A stretch of DNA of 64,000 nt, from NCBI GenBank assembly GCA_009760885.1, contig CM019713.1, forward strand, positions 5,028,996 to 5,092,995, read 5' to 3'. Below, one piece after another: positions 1-13,600 of the stretch (its first letter is position 1; each line of letters opens with the position of its first letter). Under the pieces are notes generated by a model. That model saw nothing but the letters and a program-made list of their open reading frames with translations. It ran no database searches and was not told where the DNA came from. Position numbers and translations under genes: made by a program. This DNA comes from Achatina immaculata. Taxonomy: Eukaryota; Mollusca; Gastropoda; Stylommatophora; Achatinidae.

Positions 1-239
1 ATCTCTTAGCACTTTCGGTCTTCAGTGTATATTAGGTACATTCTTATCTTTCAGTTTTTTTTTTTTTTAGCATTTGAAACATTTATTTGAAAAATAATGG
101 CATAACAGACTTAAGCATTAGAGCCAAACCAGTCATTTATGATCATATTTCTCCACTTTACTACACAGTTTCAACATCTGAAATCAAAACTTATTTCCCA
201 TTAGAGAACTCAAGAAATCAAAGCTAAACTGCTTTGTTC

Positions 240-530
240 TTTTTCTTCATCATTTTTTTCTCAGATATTTTTTGCTGTCAGATATAAACTTCACCATATA
301 AACTGTTTGCATGGATATGATGTTTCCAAATAACTTCTATTTCACTGTTATGTCCAAGGGTAAAAGCTGCTTTTCCACAATATTTCATGCAGTGTGGAGT
401 TTTGTAGGACATACTCCACTGTTATTTCTAATTCACAGTGTGGGCAGGTTGGAATGATCTTATGGTTTTGTTCAGAATACTGTGTGACTAAACTCTGTTC
501 ATTTGCCCAGAGTTGATGTTCTTGGTAGAG
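240..530 (-). mobile_element. Degenerate LINE C-terminal zinc-knuckle fragment
   Basis: The minus strand reads PTCPHCELEITVEYVLQNST, the Cys-rich C-terminal knuckle found at the end of RNase H-type LINE ORF2 proteins. It is short and broken, with no catalytic domain left. Assignment to a family is not possible. Confidence 0.45.
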
Positions 531-750
531 GTTGATGATGATGATGATGATGGTGACATCAGTCTGTCAATTTTTAGGGGTTGTAAACAAGAAGATGGAA
601 TGATGTCTTCCAAGAGAACTGCAGTACCAAGTTTCTGAGGAAGCTCCACGGTCCTAGGAACCACATCTTCCCCTACCTTATTAGTCAGGCTCTTGTGGCA
701 TGGGTTGTTTGCTAATGTAAGATAGTAACTGGCTGTGATTTATTAGTCAT

Positions 751-1337
751 AGTAACAGAGGATTAGATTGCAAAAACTTTAGATTGCAAAAGCAGCATTG
801 TCCTTCAAAAATCTTGAGAACATATGGAATTCAAAAGTTACAGGCGCAAAAAAACCAAGTTAAGATCATTCAGTTCAAATGTGATATCCACCCTCATTTA
901 TGCATTCGAAAGCTGGAAATCAACTAAAGAAATAGACAAGAAATTAGACTCTTTTGAAAATAAATGCCTAAGGAAAATACTCGGTATAAAGTAGAACGAA
1001 TTCAAGAACAACGCAGAGATAAGGCAGATGAGCAAACAACCTGTCTCATGGGTGATTAGAAAAAGAAGATGGGCATATATAGGCCATGTGATGAGAAGAA
1101 ACAGTCAGAGAATACCAAAACAAGCTGTCAAGTGGAGCACAACAGGCTGAAGAAAAAGAGGTCGACCATTTGAAACTCTAAAGAGGACATTGTTAAGAGA
1201 AGCCAGTTTAGTGCGCATAACATCCCTTGATGAAGTTGAAAGACTCGCCGAGAACAGGAAAACTTGGCAAACAACTATGTGAGCCCTATGTGACGTTTAA
1301 CGGCACGGGAAGGATGTAAGATGTAAGTAACAGAGGA
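751..1337 (+). mobile_element. Family B LINE 3' fragment with TSD
   Basis: Element 763-1325 flanked by 12-bp TSDs AGTAACAGAGGA (751-762 and 1326-1337). It carries the degraded RT C-terminal tail (remnants of KLDSFENKCLRKI, MRRN, and AIKWNTTG-type blocks) and ends with the family's GTAAGATGTAAG tail. 5' truncated, full of stops. Lies in an ILVBL intron. Confidence 0.8.
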
Positions 1338-1486
1338 GATACTACTGTTTCTAACCACACTGACACAAGCAATACCGTATCAGAAAGTTAACAGTTTTCA
1401 GCAAAAAGAGACATTCAACAGCAACAGATAAAGGTTGTCTGGTATAAAATATTACTTATAGCACTGTCTTTGATTTCATCATGTAG

Positions 1487-1610
1487 ACCTTGGGTGTGCC
1501 ATGTTTCCTTGGTGGAATGTCACGGGGCTTACTTGGTCGTCACAGCAATATACAAGCACGCCAGAAAAGAAGAGATGCCCTCAATGAAGCTGACCTTATT
1601 ATTCTTGCAG
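1487..1610 (+). CDS. ILVBL: ILVBL exon a (first in window)
   Basis: Starts in phase 0 after ATGTAG and ends LILAG with one base left before GTAAG. It encodes the [17 protein letters not shown] block of the central ThDP-enzyme domain. No earlier exon was found in 1-1486, so the upstream intron extends out of the window. Confidence 0.9.
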
Positions 1611-4600
1611 GTAAGATCATATTTTATTGGTTTTTAGTTCATATTTTATATATATATATATATATACACACACACATGCACACAAGTACAAGTATATATA
1701 TATATATAGCCAGAAAACTCTCTAATGTAGAAAGCAAAACAACACAACTCACATCATCAGAGAAGTATCCCCCAACCCCCAACCAGGCGTTTCAGGCCTT
1801 TAAACTTCATATGCTCTAAAGGCCTTGGGCCCCTCTGGGTCATGATTCCCAGAGGTCTGTGAGTTGTTGGTTATAGCCGCTGCATGAGGCTGAAGATGCT
1901 GTTCGAATTTTCATGTCTGTAACGTGTCAACGTTCCTACCTGTTTTTTTTTTTAGGTGGATTCCAATGAGCTGTCTTATATTACTGAGACCAAGTCCTTG
2001 AACACGCTTCGCATTTGTTGCTCTTGTTTGTCCACCTTGTCGCACTTGGTGATTTGTAAGACACACCCTGAGGGAAGCAAAAACATGAGCCACTTTTGCC
2101 GGCCACTAAGATGTTATCTTCCATTATATTGTCTCGATCATTGTTACCGTGTTGTATGGGGTCATTGCAAATTTTATACCAGGTCTTTCCAGGTCAGCGT
2201 TCCATTGTTCTCCACATTTGTGCCAGATCCGGAGCAAGACCTTTTCTGTTGTTTCTGAGAACCTTTTCAGTGCGCGTTTCCTTGCTTGTCCTTTTATGCC
2301 CAGTTGTTTACATATATTGTACGCTGATGTCACCACGAATCCTCTTGCCTCCCCACCTCAACACCAATCGCTTTAAATTTTGACACATGCCATACCTGTT
2401 TGACCAGATCACCGTATCTCACATTTTTGAACATGTGTTGTTCTTCTATTCTGGACTCATGGACTGCAAGTTCAAATAAAATTGAGTCCAGTTTCGAGGA
2501 CGAGTACATTACAATGTCTGGTTGCTTTCCTGTCTCCTTCATGAGTGCAGGATATTCTCTTCACCCTGGTAGGTCAGCTGCCATCTCCCAGTCATTTGCT
2601 CCATCTAGAAGCGAGGGCAAGGGAGTGTTAAGAACTTTGATTTTGGATAATTTTCCAGCACCAATGAAGTGCTTGGGAAGGGTTTTGATTTATTTTCTGA
2701 TTTTTGTTGCATCTGTCTCTCTGTCAAAAATACAGATTAGTTCTTCCAACACTCTGTTGTGTCGCCATGTGTAGCGGTTTTATGCCAGTGCTACTTTGCA
2801 TGCTGACAGGACATGCTCCAAGGTTTACCAACTGCTGCTGAGTGAACACATAGGATCCAGGCATGATACTGATCACATCACACTTTCATGTGCCAATGAT
2901 CTTGGAAATACGGGCCTAACATTAAATCCATATTGTGCCTAAATAGCATGGAAATGGGGATTTTATCTTTTTTTTTTTTTTTACCCATAGGAGCCGTGTG
3001 TGACTTCAGGCTAAGCTATGGCAGAGTTCTTCCAAGACGAAGCAAAATTGTTTCTATCAACCGAAACAAGGAACAACTTCTGAAGGTAGGCAAATCATGT
3101 GTTATCTGCAGTGATCTCATGCAAGTAGGCCTTTTGATACATGTAAAACATTTAAAGCTTGTTATTATCATTTGTTCATTTCTGTTGAAGTCTTGTTTAA
3201 TCTAACAGATTGTTGTAAATAATGCTGCTCGATATTGTGCCATTTTGAATTCTTGAAGTTTAAAGAATCACAAAAAAGTAATATCAAATGCATGAATTAA
3301 AATAAAGGTGATTGTGAAAGTAGCACTTTCATACCATAGAGACACAAAAAAGGATACAGTGTTAGTGCCCAAAAAGGCACCAAGGGAGTATGGTGTTAAT
3401 GTCCTTAGAAGTGCTTAGTTGGTAGGTTGTTAATATCCATATGGGCACCCAGGGGATATAGTGTTAGTGTCCATAGAGGCACCAACGGAATATGGTGTTA
3501 ATGTCCGTAGAAGCACCCCTAGGAGCTATAATGTCAGTGCCTGTGTTTTCCTTGACCCCGTCAGCACACTAGAGGATGATGTGGTCTTTCCACAGCCAGG
3601 TACTTATTTCTAATTCTGGGTGATGGGTGACTGAGGCATCTCAGACTGGCTGCATTCAAACCACCAACTTTCACAATGAGAGATAATTACACTAACCATT
3701 TCATTATACTGGTCCCAAATGCATAAAAGGAGCAAATTAATTTACAGTATAATTGTGACATTGATAATCATATCATTAATATCTGAAATATTCACAAAGT
3801 GCAAGATATTTACAACTTCATCATCTTCTGTTTCTTTATTTCATCTTGAATTAGAACTCTGATATGTTCTGGAAGCCAACCCTTGCTGTCCAGTCCGATG
3901 TGGCCAGTTTTTTGGTTTCTGTTGTCAGTGGTCTTAAGGGTTACAAGTGCGACCCTGAATGGGTGAGACTGCTTCAGTCAAGGGACTTGGAGACTGAGAA
4001 AGCTAATATGTATGTCTTAGTTTATGTTTCTTGCTAAATGGAGTTGTCTTAGTTTATGTTTCTTGCTAAATGGAGTTGTCTTAGTTTATGTTTCTTGCTC
4101 ATGAACTGTCACTTTATTGTTAAGTAGTTCATGTTTCTTTGCTAATGAGCTGTGAGTTTATTATGAAGTAGTTTATGTTATGGGATGCTGGAACCACATC
4201 GTTTGAACTCGTTATTCAGCTACATGTAACATTCTCCTCTTCCACAATCATAATCCCTCTCCACTAAGCTCCATTCTCTTCTCACTTGTTACACATTGTT
4301 CAGAACCTCCTCACAGCATCACATTACAACCCTCAATGGTCTCCCCACCCACCACCCTCACTTATAATCCACCTATCACACATCACAAGTCTCTATTTAT
4401 ACATTCTTTATGCTCCACCATATGCATTTCTGAATATTTCTGAATGAGCACATTTTGAACGAACACATTTTGAACAAACGCATTTCTGAACATACGTCAG
4501 AAAAGCTACATATTCTTTCAAGTTAAAGCTAAGCTACATATTCTTTCAAGTTAAAGCTAAGTGCCCTATTCATTTTATTTATTTATTTTATTATGCTAAA

Positions 4601-7600
4601 GACATGGTTCCAGTAAAGAAAACACAAAAGAATGGATGGATCACAGCAGGTACACTAGAACTGATAAAACAACGTAGAGAAACGAAGATGCAATGGAAAG
4701 TGACAAACAACAACAAAGAGAAATATAAAACTTTAACAAAAGAAGTACGAAGAAACATAAGAAAAGACAAAAAAAACAATACATACAAGATTGTTGTGAA
4801 AGAATAGAAGAACATCAGAAGTGTGGAAGAGATAGTGAAATTTTTAAAGAAATGAAGACATTGACGAGAAATGTCACACCTAAGCTAAATGTAATTTGTG
4901 ATGAGATGAGAGACAGAGGAAATTCTAGAAAGATGGAAGGAATATTGCAAAGGAATGTATGAAACAACCAACTGTGAAAGCAGAAATCAACAGTATGAAT
5001 TATTATTGGAGGAGAAAGAACCCGAACTGACAATAGAAGTTTTTTGGGCAATAAAGAATCTGAAAAATGGTAAATCACTAGGACGTGATGAGATAACAGC
5101 TGAATTTATTAAAGCAGGACAAAAGGAATGTGCAACAATCTATCATGTACTGTGTAAAAAGATATGGCATTCAGGTATTTGGCCAAAAGAATGGAAAAGA
5201 ACTGTATTCATACCACTGCCAAAAAAGGGTAACCTGAAATTATGCACAAACTACAGAACTGTTGCCCTGATTAGTCATGCCAGTAAAATTCTGCTAAAAA
5301 TCATAATGGGTAGACTTCGAAAGAAAATAGAAGAAGTCAGTATGGTCCAAGCTGGTTTCAGGCAAGGAAGAGGATCACGAGATCATATATTCAATATAAG
5401 ATTAATAATAGAGAAATGCAGAGAGTATATGTGAATCTATATTTATACTTTATAGACTACTCAAAGGCATTTGATTGTGTACAACACCAGAAACTTTGGG
5501 AAATAATGGAAAAAATGGGATTTCCAAAACATTTGATACAATTAACATCACTGCTGTATCTAGACCAACAAGCAGCAGTAAGAATAAATGGTGAAACAAC
5601 AATTTGGTTTGACATAAAACAAGGGGTCCGTCAGGGGTGCATATTGTCACCCTACTTATTTAACTTGTGTACTGAAAATATAATGAGGAATGTTAGATAA
5701 GATGTAGACAAAGAATATTACGATGCCATAACAATTGGAGGTTATGAAATACCAGAGATTAGATATGCTGATGACACAGTATTACTGTCCACAACACAAA
5801 AAGGAATGGAAAAACTAATTATGTCAGTCCATAAGAACAGCGAAGAGCAAAACCTCTATCTTAATGCAAAGAAAACTAAATTGATGACAACTGACAAAAC
5901 AAACAAGGCAGCTGAAATATGTATCAATGAGGAAAAACTGGAAGAAGTGGAGAGTTTTGAATATCTTGGATCACTACTAACTAATAATGGAGATACAATG
6001 AGGGAAATTAAAAGGAGGACATCTATCGCTCTTCAGAAAGTAAAACAACTAAATAATCTGTGGAGAGGAGCAGACAGAACCACACAAATAAGATTTTAAA
6101 GGGCATGCATCTTTCCCATGGCAACATATGCCTGTGAGACCTGGACACTTAACAAAACAGCTGAGAAACACATAAATGCCTTTGAATATAAATGCTACAG
6201 AAGAGTTCTCCAAATATCGTGGACACAAAAAAGAACAAATATATCTATACTACAAGAGCTTGATATTGAAGAAGGCTGGCTAGTAAAGAAGATTAAAGAG
6301 AAAACTTAAATATTTTGGACACATTAAACGTCATGATAATCTAGAGAAGACCGTATTGGAAAGATACATAATGGGAAAAAGAAAGAGAGGAAGACCAAAA
6401 CGAAGATGGCTGCAAAACGTCGTTGACGATCTGCAGATGGATTCATCAGCGGCAGGCCATCTTGCTCACAACCGAGAGGCCTACAGGAGTGCTGTTTGGG
6501 AGGCAGAGTTCCACAAGGGACATGCAAATGAATGAAATGAATTATGTTTTAACATACAATTTTTTATAAATAGGAAACTACGAGGCTTTGGTACAGTAAA
6601 GTAAGAGAACAAATTTTGTAGGATTAGACCTCGAAAAAATCGTAGACAAAGCACTTTAGTGAGACGTGAGAGAAAGAAAAATCACAAGAGAATTACCTGG
6701 GATTCAAGCACGGACTCCGGTAGGATGAGCAGCCGTCTAGCCATGAGAGAACAGTGTACTATCGACTTAGCCAACTAGCACCCCAAAAAAGGTGTTTTGT
6801 TGACATAGTCTTTAGTAACTGCTCAGCAGACATGAGGGATCGTGACACCCGGAAAGAAACGAGGTCGTGACGCAGAAATTCTGTAGCTTAGATTCATTCT
6901 CTCTAGCAGGTACCAACTAGACAAACATACACACGGTCTCCTGCCATGTCTGGTGCAAACTTGAACAACAACAAACGAACGAATACTTATTACATGAAGT
7001 TAGTTTCAGGTATAGTTTTAAGGAACAATTTTTTATAAATGTTTTAACATAGGATTCATTCGAACCTATACTTTATCTCCTCTCTCTAATTCTTCATCCT
7101 GTATGTGTTTGTATAATTAAGGCTCACACTGAAACGTCACAGTTTTGTAGTCGTTAAATAATAAACCTGTTCCTACTTGTTTCTTAATTTATACACTTTG
7201 CTATCACAGCTTTACTTGCAGTGCTTTGTGTATAGTTGTATACTTGTACACTAATTATTGATTGTAAAGTAGTTTGTGTTTCTTACTAAATGAGCTATAG
7301 CTCGTTTGTAAAGTAGTTTGTTTCTTAATAATTGAGCTATAATTTTATTGTAATGTAGTTTGTTTCTTGCTAATGAGCTATGACTTTATAGGCAAGTAGT
7401 TTCTGTTTCTTGCTAAACGAGTGAAAGCTTGAGTGTGAAGTGTGAATGTAGTGATTAAAAAAAAGGCATTTGAATTTGGCTGTCAAGAAAAAAAAATAAA
7501 GACTTGAAGAAAGCACAATTTCAGCAATAAAAAAAAAATTGATGATGATATAATAGTGAGGCAGAAAGAGAGATAGATAGAGAAAGAGGACAGATAATGA

Positions 7601-10600
7601 ACAGTCAGACATGTGATAGTGAGCATGTTTTTTTATTTTTGCAACATCAGTGCAGTGACAAGACTGTGGGAGCCACTTGGCTTAACAGAAAAAGATGATT
7701 TAATTCTGGCATTAGAGTCATGCAGATTGCTTCATGCTTCTACTTATTTAGCAAGATACATAAAATAAAGTTATAGTTCATTTAGCAAGAAACATAAATT
7801 ACCTCACAATAGAGTTCTAGCTCATTTTTGATCATTTTGCACATTTTTGGGCTCTTTTTAAAAAAAATATAATTGTGTCTGTGCACACATGTGCTTGTTT
7901 ATGCGTGTGGGTGATGAGTGAGTGAGGTGGAAGTTGGGGGGGGGGGGGGGTGAGGGTTGATCTTGCTGGCTTTTCGATGAAAAGAAAGAATAATTAACCA
8001 AGAACTGTCTCAAAAGAAAATTATATGTATGTATTTTTTTATCCTTATATATATATATATATATATATATATCAGCCTATAACTTTGAAATAGACTAACA
8101 TAAAGTGTCAGGCGGAAACAGAAGCATCAAAAAAAGGTTCTCAGATATAGCAGAAAAGACTTCATGTAGGGTGTGAAGCATGCTAAGCAAGCAGTGGGAG
8201 AGTTAAATACCTCAAACTGTGGTTTCTGAAGCTGGTCCTGTGTGACAGAATTACTTAAGATGTGCTTCAAGATTCAGTGTCATTTGGGAGATGGCGGTTC
8301 AGCTCCAGAAGGAGATAGGAAGAGCTGGGAGACAAAACCCCACAAAAAAAAAACTCACAACCTCTGGAAGTCATGATCCAGTGCTAGCACAATAGGAGTT
8401 TAAGGGGTCAGAATACTTATCTGATGGATAAGGATGAGGAAATCCTCCAGTGATTTAGGGAGTTCTGCGTTGTTTCTTACACTATACTTGTTTTCCACTC
8501 TATAGTTGATTCCCCACTCTACAGTTGTTTTCCACTCTTTGGTAGAGGGTTTCCTGCCTATAAAATGTGTGTTTGTCTTCAGTGCCAAATGCTCAGATGT
8601 AACTGATGTCCATTTGAACCCTATCAAAGTTCTGCATGTTGTGGAAGAAGTTCTGTCAGACGACGCTATCCTGGTTGCGGATGGAGGGGACTTTGTAGCC
8701 ACTGCAGCTTACATTCTGAGGTTTGTGTCATTATCTACTTTACAAATAAAGGAACATGAATTTAACAGTGAAACAGTCAAGAAATAACCATGAATTGTAG
8801 AGAATCATGTACTGATGAGTTTTTGGATGGAGAAGTGGGTGGATATAATTACTTTATCACCCTCTTGTGTGTTGAGAACAGGTCACTTTTGTCTCTTTCC
8901 CTATTGACCAACATTATTTGTCTCCATGGCACAATGCGTCCTGCATTCTTTTCTTATGATACCTCAATTAATGACTGACTTTTTGCAAGATCTGTATGTC
9001 TATTTCTCATAGATAGGAAAATGTTGAATAAATTATTCAGTTATTGATTTATTTTGGTTTTAAAACTTAATATTCATTTCTTGAATTTTTTTTTTTTTAG
9101 CATGACTACCACATGTTTATGTCTTGCCAGATGTATCCATCAATTTCTTTTTATCTGAAACTCTTAGACCTCGTGGGCCGTTGAGATGGTTGGATCCAGG
9201 AGCATTTGGAACTCTTGGAGTTGGAGGTGGATTTGCTCTTGGTGCAAAATTGTGCCGTCCTGAATCGGATGTGTGGATAATATATGGAGATGGATCACTG
9301 GGATATAGCATAGTAGAGTTTGACACATACACAAGGCATAAGGTAAAGTTGGGCATGTGATCAAATTTTAGATAATTGTTTAGTATATTCATGACATTTA
9401 CATTTGATATAAAAGTTAACTAATAGTATTTATATAGAATCAGATCAGATAGTGCCATGCTGATAGGTGCAGGCAGTCATCTCTCTCAATCTCACTTGAT
9501 CCTCCCTGTCTCGAATCAAGTCATTTTGCTATTTTCCTGCCAAACCATGCTGTCAGTCCATCCGGGTGTTTCTGTCTTCTTCGTCCTCTTTGTCTTTTGC
9601 CATTTATCTTTCCAGTCATGACCAGTTTTTCAAGATCTTCGTGTTTGCTGATGTGTCTGAGAAACTTTGTTTTTTTCTTACGTGCGGCACTAGTTTGAGA
9701 TGTTCCTTTGCTTGCTGTAATTATATTTATATAGGATGCAAGGTAAATTAATAACATTTATGCACAATGCAAAACAGGTGGATGACAGTTGCAGAGTATT
9801 TGAGGTAAATTAATGACATTACACAGAGTGCAAGGTAAATTGATGATATTTTCACGGGATACAAATTAGTGACATTTATACAAGGTACAAGGTTAATTGA
9901 TAACATGATGTAAATTAGCAGCAGTCAAAAGATTTGAACATCCATAAGATAAATTACATAATTACATATTTCATAAAATAATTTTACATTTTGATATAGA
10001 TATGTAAGGTTTGAAGCAAGTTATAAACAAATATAAAATACATAAATTGAAGTTTTAACATACACTGACTGTGATGCAAAAAAATACATAGAAATTGTGG
10101 ATGTAATACAGTGATGTAATCATTGCATTTGATGAGGAGTGATGCCCTGTCTCATACAGCTGGGCCAAAACTATAACCAAGCATCAGTGCTAGAAGCTAT
10201 GGACTGACCAGCACAGCCTACCATCTGACAACCAGATAACACAATCCCCTTTTCAAGAACAAACCACCATCTTCATACTACACATGAAACACTGCCGGGT
10301 TATGAGCACACCTGTGTCACTTTGGCCTGTCACACACCCCCTTGACTGCACATGTGAAACAAGACATTCAGACTCCTGAGCACCTCTTGCATCTCTCCCC
10401 CACCCCCCCCCCCCCACCCCTCAACCAAAAAAAAAGCTCAAACCCAGCTCTGGCCACAGGGAGCTACGTTGTAAGACAAACAGTCCAAAAGACTACACAG
10501 TTTATCCAGACAATAAATATAGATGTCTGAGGCCAAAACCATGAAGTACAGATGAAAAAAAGATGATGATGAGGAATGAGCTGTGATTCCCAGAGTAGGA

Positions 10601-13600
10601 CATGAGAAGCGGGCTTCTTTCTAAGGTTCGTCACCGGGGGGGGGGGGGGGGGGGGGAGAGGAATTTAAGATTGAATTGACTAAACTGATTGTGATACAGT
10701 CTCCAAAGCAGTCTCTGACATGGAGCAGTGACTCTCACCACTTCAGCTTCCAGCTCACACCAGATGTAAGAGTAGGTACTCAGCGTATTGTGTTGAGGAT
10801 AAATTTCTTTCAGAGATGAAGAATACCTATCCAGATCATGCATACCTCAATCTCAGATAAAATAAATGGGACTTTACCTGAGTCATAGAGGGTGAATAGA
10901 AAAAAAAAAGCATTTAGAACATTCCCATTCAACAGACCATGATGCAGTATCATATTGACTTGTTTATTTGGAGCACTACTTGAAAAGAAGCAGTAAATGG
11001 TTTTAACTAGCAAAGGTTTGATAGCCTTGACAGCCGTCATCTCTGTATTATAGGAAGCAGTAAACAGTTTTAACTAGCAAAGGTTTGATAGCCTCGATAG
11101 CCGTCATCTCTGTAGTATAGGAAGCAGTAAACAGTTTAAACTAGCAAAAGTTTGATAGCCTTGACAGCCGTCATCTCTGTATTATAGGAAACAGTAAACA
11201 GTTTTAACTAGCAAAGGTTTGATAGCCTTGACAGCCTCTGTAGTATAGGAAACAGTAAACAGTTTTAACTAGCAAAGGTTTGATAGCCTCGACAGCCATC
11301 ATCTCTGTAGTATACTAGACCCCCTTACAGACCAAGACCCGCGTTTTTACTCCCGCACACCAGATCACGTCCGTATTTCGTCCAACGCACGGGAAGAGTT
11401 AACTAACAAAGGTTTGATAGCCTCGACAGCCATCATCTCTGTAGTATAGGAAACAGTAAACAGTTTTAACTAGCAAAGGTTTGATAGCCTCGACAGCCGT
11501 CATCTCTGTAGTATCGGAAACAGTGAACAGTTTTAACTAGCAAAGGTTTGATAGCCTCAACAGCCGTCATCTCTGTAATATAGGAAGCAGTGATGACTGC
11601 TTGAGTAATGGCACAGTTGTCAATGCTGGCAAGCCAGAACTGGCCAAGAACCCCTTCCCCTCTTTTCTTTTGGTGCTCCTTATAACAGGTAAAGTAATGG
11701 GGTAAGTCTCGCTGTGATTCTCATGTTAGATATGCTGAGTACTGAGAAGCTCACCTCTCAAGTCCACTTTGAGTCTTCAGTCTAGCCACTAGTGGTTCAA
11801 CATGATGGCTGTGTTCCAATGTCTTTACGCCAATGTCTTCATGTATATCTCAGTTCCAGAAACACATTCTAATAGTCATATCATTACTAAAATGATATGG
11901 TGCTTTTTTGTTTTTTTCCTTGTTCATTGCACAACTTTTACATTAGATGGACAAAATGTACACTGATTTTTCCAAACTTCCAAAAAGGACTACCATAGCT
12001 AGAGATGAGGTGAAGGATAAGCCTTCCACTCTTAATTAAATGTCTCCAGGGTGTGCGTCTCAAATAGCCTGTGACACTCAAGCCCAACACCTGGCTGTCC
12101 CTTCTCATGGCAGAACTGTTTAAATGAACAGGAGAGGCACGAAAGGTGAGTAACTGGCACCTGAAAACCAGATGCTTCAGATAGATGGGACTCAGTAACC
12201 TGGAAGGGCAGCTCATCTAGGAGAAGGAAAACTCTGATTTCAAACCACTGCTGACTTGCAGGGTAGGCTCTGGTTAAAGCCAAAAGTCCTGAGGAGTAAA
12301 CCAGATACAAATCTGAAGGTAGGCAGTGGGAAACTACCACTGTACTTCCCAAGAATATATCATGGACAACAACAATCAGCAAATTTGTGGGGCATATTTG
12401 GAGGAGAGGCAGGCTAGAACAGGGAAGATCGAAAGTACAAGAGACAGGGGTAGACAGAGAGAAAATATGTTTGATGGTTTGGCATCCTGGCATAAGAAAT
12501 GCTGAGTGACAAGCCTGTTGAGATGCACAAGGGATCGAGGGTTATGGAAGGACATGATATGCTACACTTGTGTCGGAGACACTGGACCAGTACAGTCTAG
12601 ATAGGCAACCACCTCTCACCTGACGGAGATGCATATCCTAATCATACTGAGGTTTTATGGTGAGAAAGTTCAATGCTGGACTGGATGAGCAACCACCTCT
12701 CACCCGGTGGGGATACATGGATATCCCAAAACACGTTGAGGTTTTCCGATGAGAAAGTCCAACTCTAGATTAAACCGGTGCAACGAAAAACCACGGTGTC
12801 ACGCATTCCCACTTCTGCAACCCACCAGGAATATAGTCCCAAGCCCCGTGATACTCTGAATCTCTTGTGGTCCCCTTGGGGATCTCGTGCAGTCCTCTCG
12901 GAGACCACAGGAGGGCCGCATGAACTATCAAGGACTGCAGGAGCAAATTCAGTAGGATTGCGGGGCGGTCTTGGTGGTAGAAGCGAAAGAAGAAGAAGAA
13001 GCTACACTTATGAGCAGGGACATTGAGAGAGAAAGAGACTGTCCTCATGTTTATGAGTTTTCACTCTCTTTTGTTTTGCCTTAGTCCAGGTTGTGGAATA
13101 TACGGGTCTTTTTCAATTTATTCTACTTGAAACATCATTTGTATTTCAAACATATTTTGTATTTTATTCAATCAGACACCAGTGCTAGCTCTTGTGGGCA
13201 ATGATGCAAGTTGGATGCAGATATCTAGAGAACAAGTACCAATATTTGGGTCCAATGTAGCATGTAAGCTTGAGGTCAGTATCTCTGCTAGTTTAAAAAA
13301 ATAATTACATTTACAAAAGTATGTGGTCATTGTTGAATCCTTGTTAATACATTTTTGTTTAGCAAATTTTCACCTCTGGTATTTTGGTATTTTGTTTTTC
13401 CGGAAGTTCATCACAGTTTTTATTAAATAATTTTATTGCATAGGGTTTGCCAGTTAAGATTTTTCTTTTTCAAAAGTAGAAAATATAGTGATGAGACTAC
13501 CTGATGTATGTAGCAGTTTTCTGAAAGATGAACCTGTTTTCCTCTTCTTCTTCTTCTTCTTCGTTCGCACTGTCTGTCTATATCTGCAGTCCTGTCTCTT

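Larger units (their letters stand above)
4595..6545 (+). mobile_element. Family D LINE, RT domain to 3' end
   Basis: Plus-strand RT pieces: [62 protein letters not shown] and the catalytic RYADDTVLL (about 5,762), then the C-terminal [11 protein letters not shown] tail ending at HKGHANE. The tail is GAATGAAATGAAT. The frame is broken by stops at about 5,698 and 6,098 and shifts near 5,415 and 6,307, so it is dead. No endonuclease domain; 5' truncated. It belongs to the RTE/BovB-like group of endonuclease-RT elements by resemblance. Confidence 0.85.

Noticed and set aside
531..556. (GAT)n run as a family E tail
   Set aside because: The sequence before it does not match the E 3' end; taken as a plain microsatellite.
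7605..7830. Possible short-repeat array of regulatory or CRISPR type
   Set aside because: Units are degenerate, no regular spacers, eukaryotic context; it belongs to the TTTCTTGCTAAAT repeat family.
12032..12493. 153-codon minus-strand ORF
   Set aside because: Runs through interspersed repeat R1; the shared 37-kb copy is not open in the same way, and no domain is visible.
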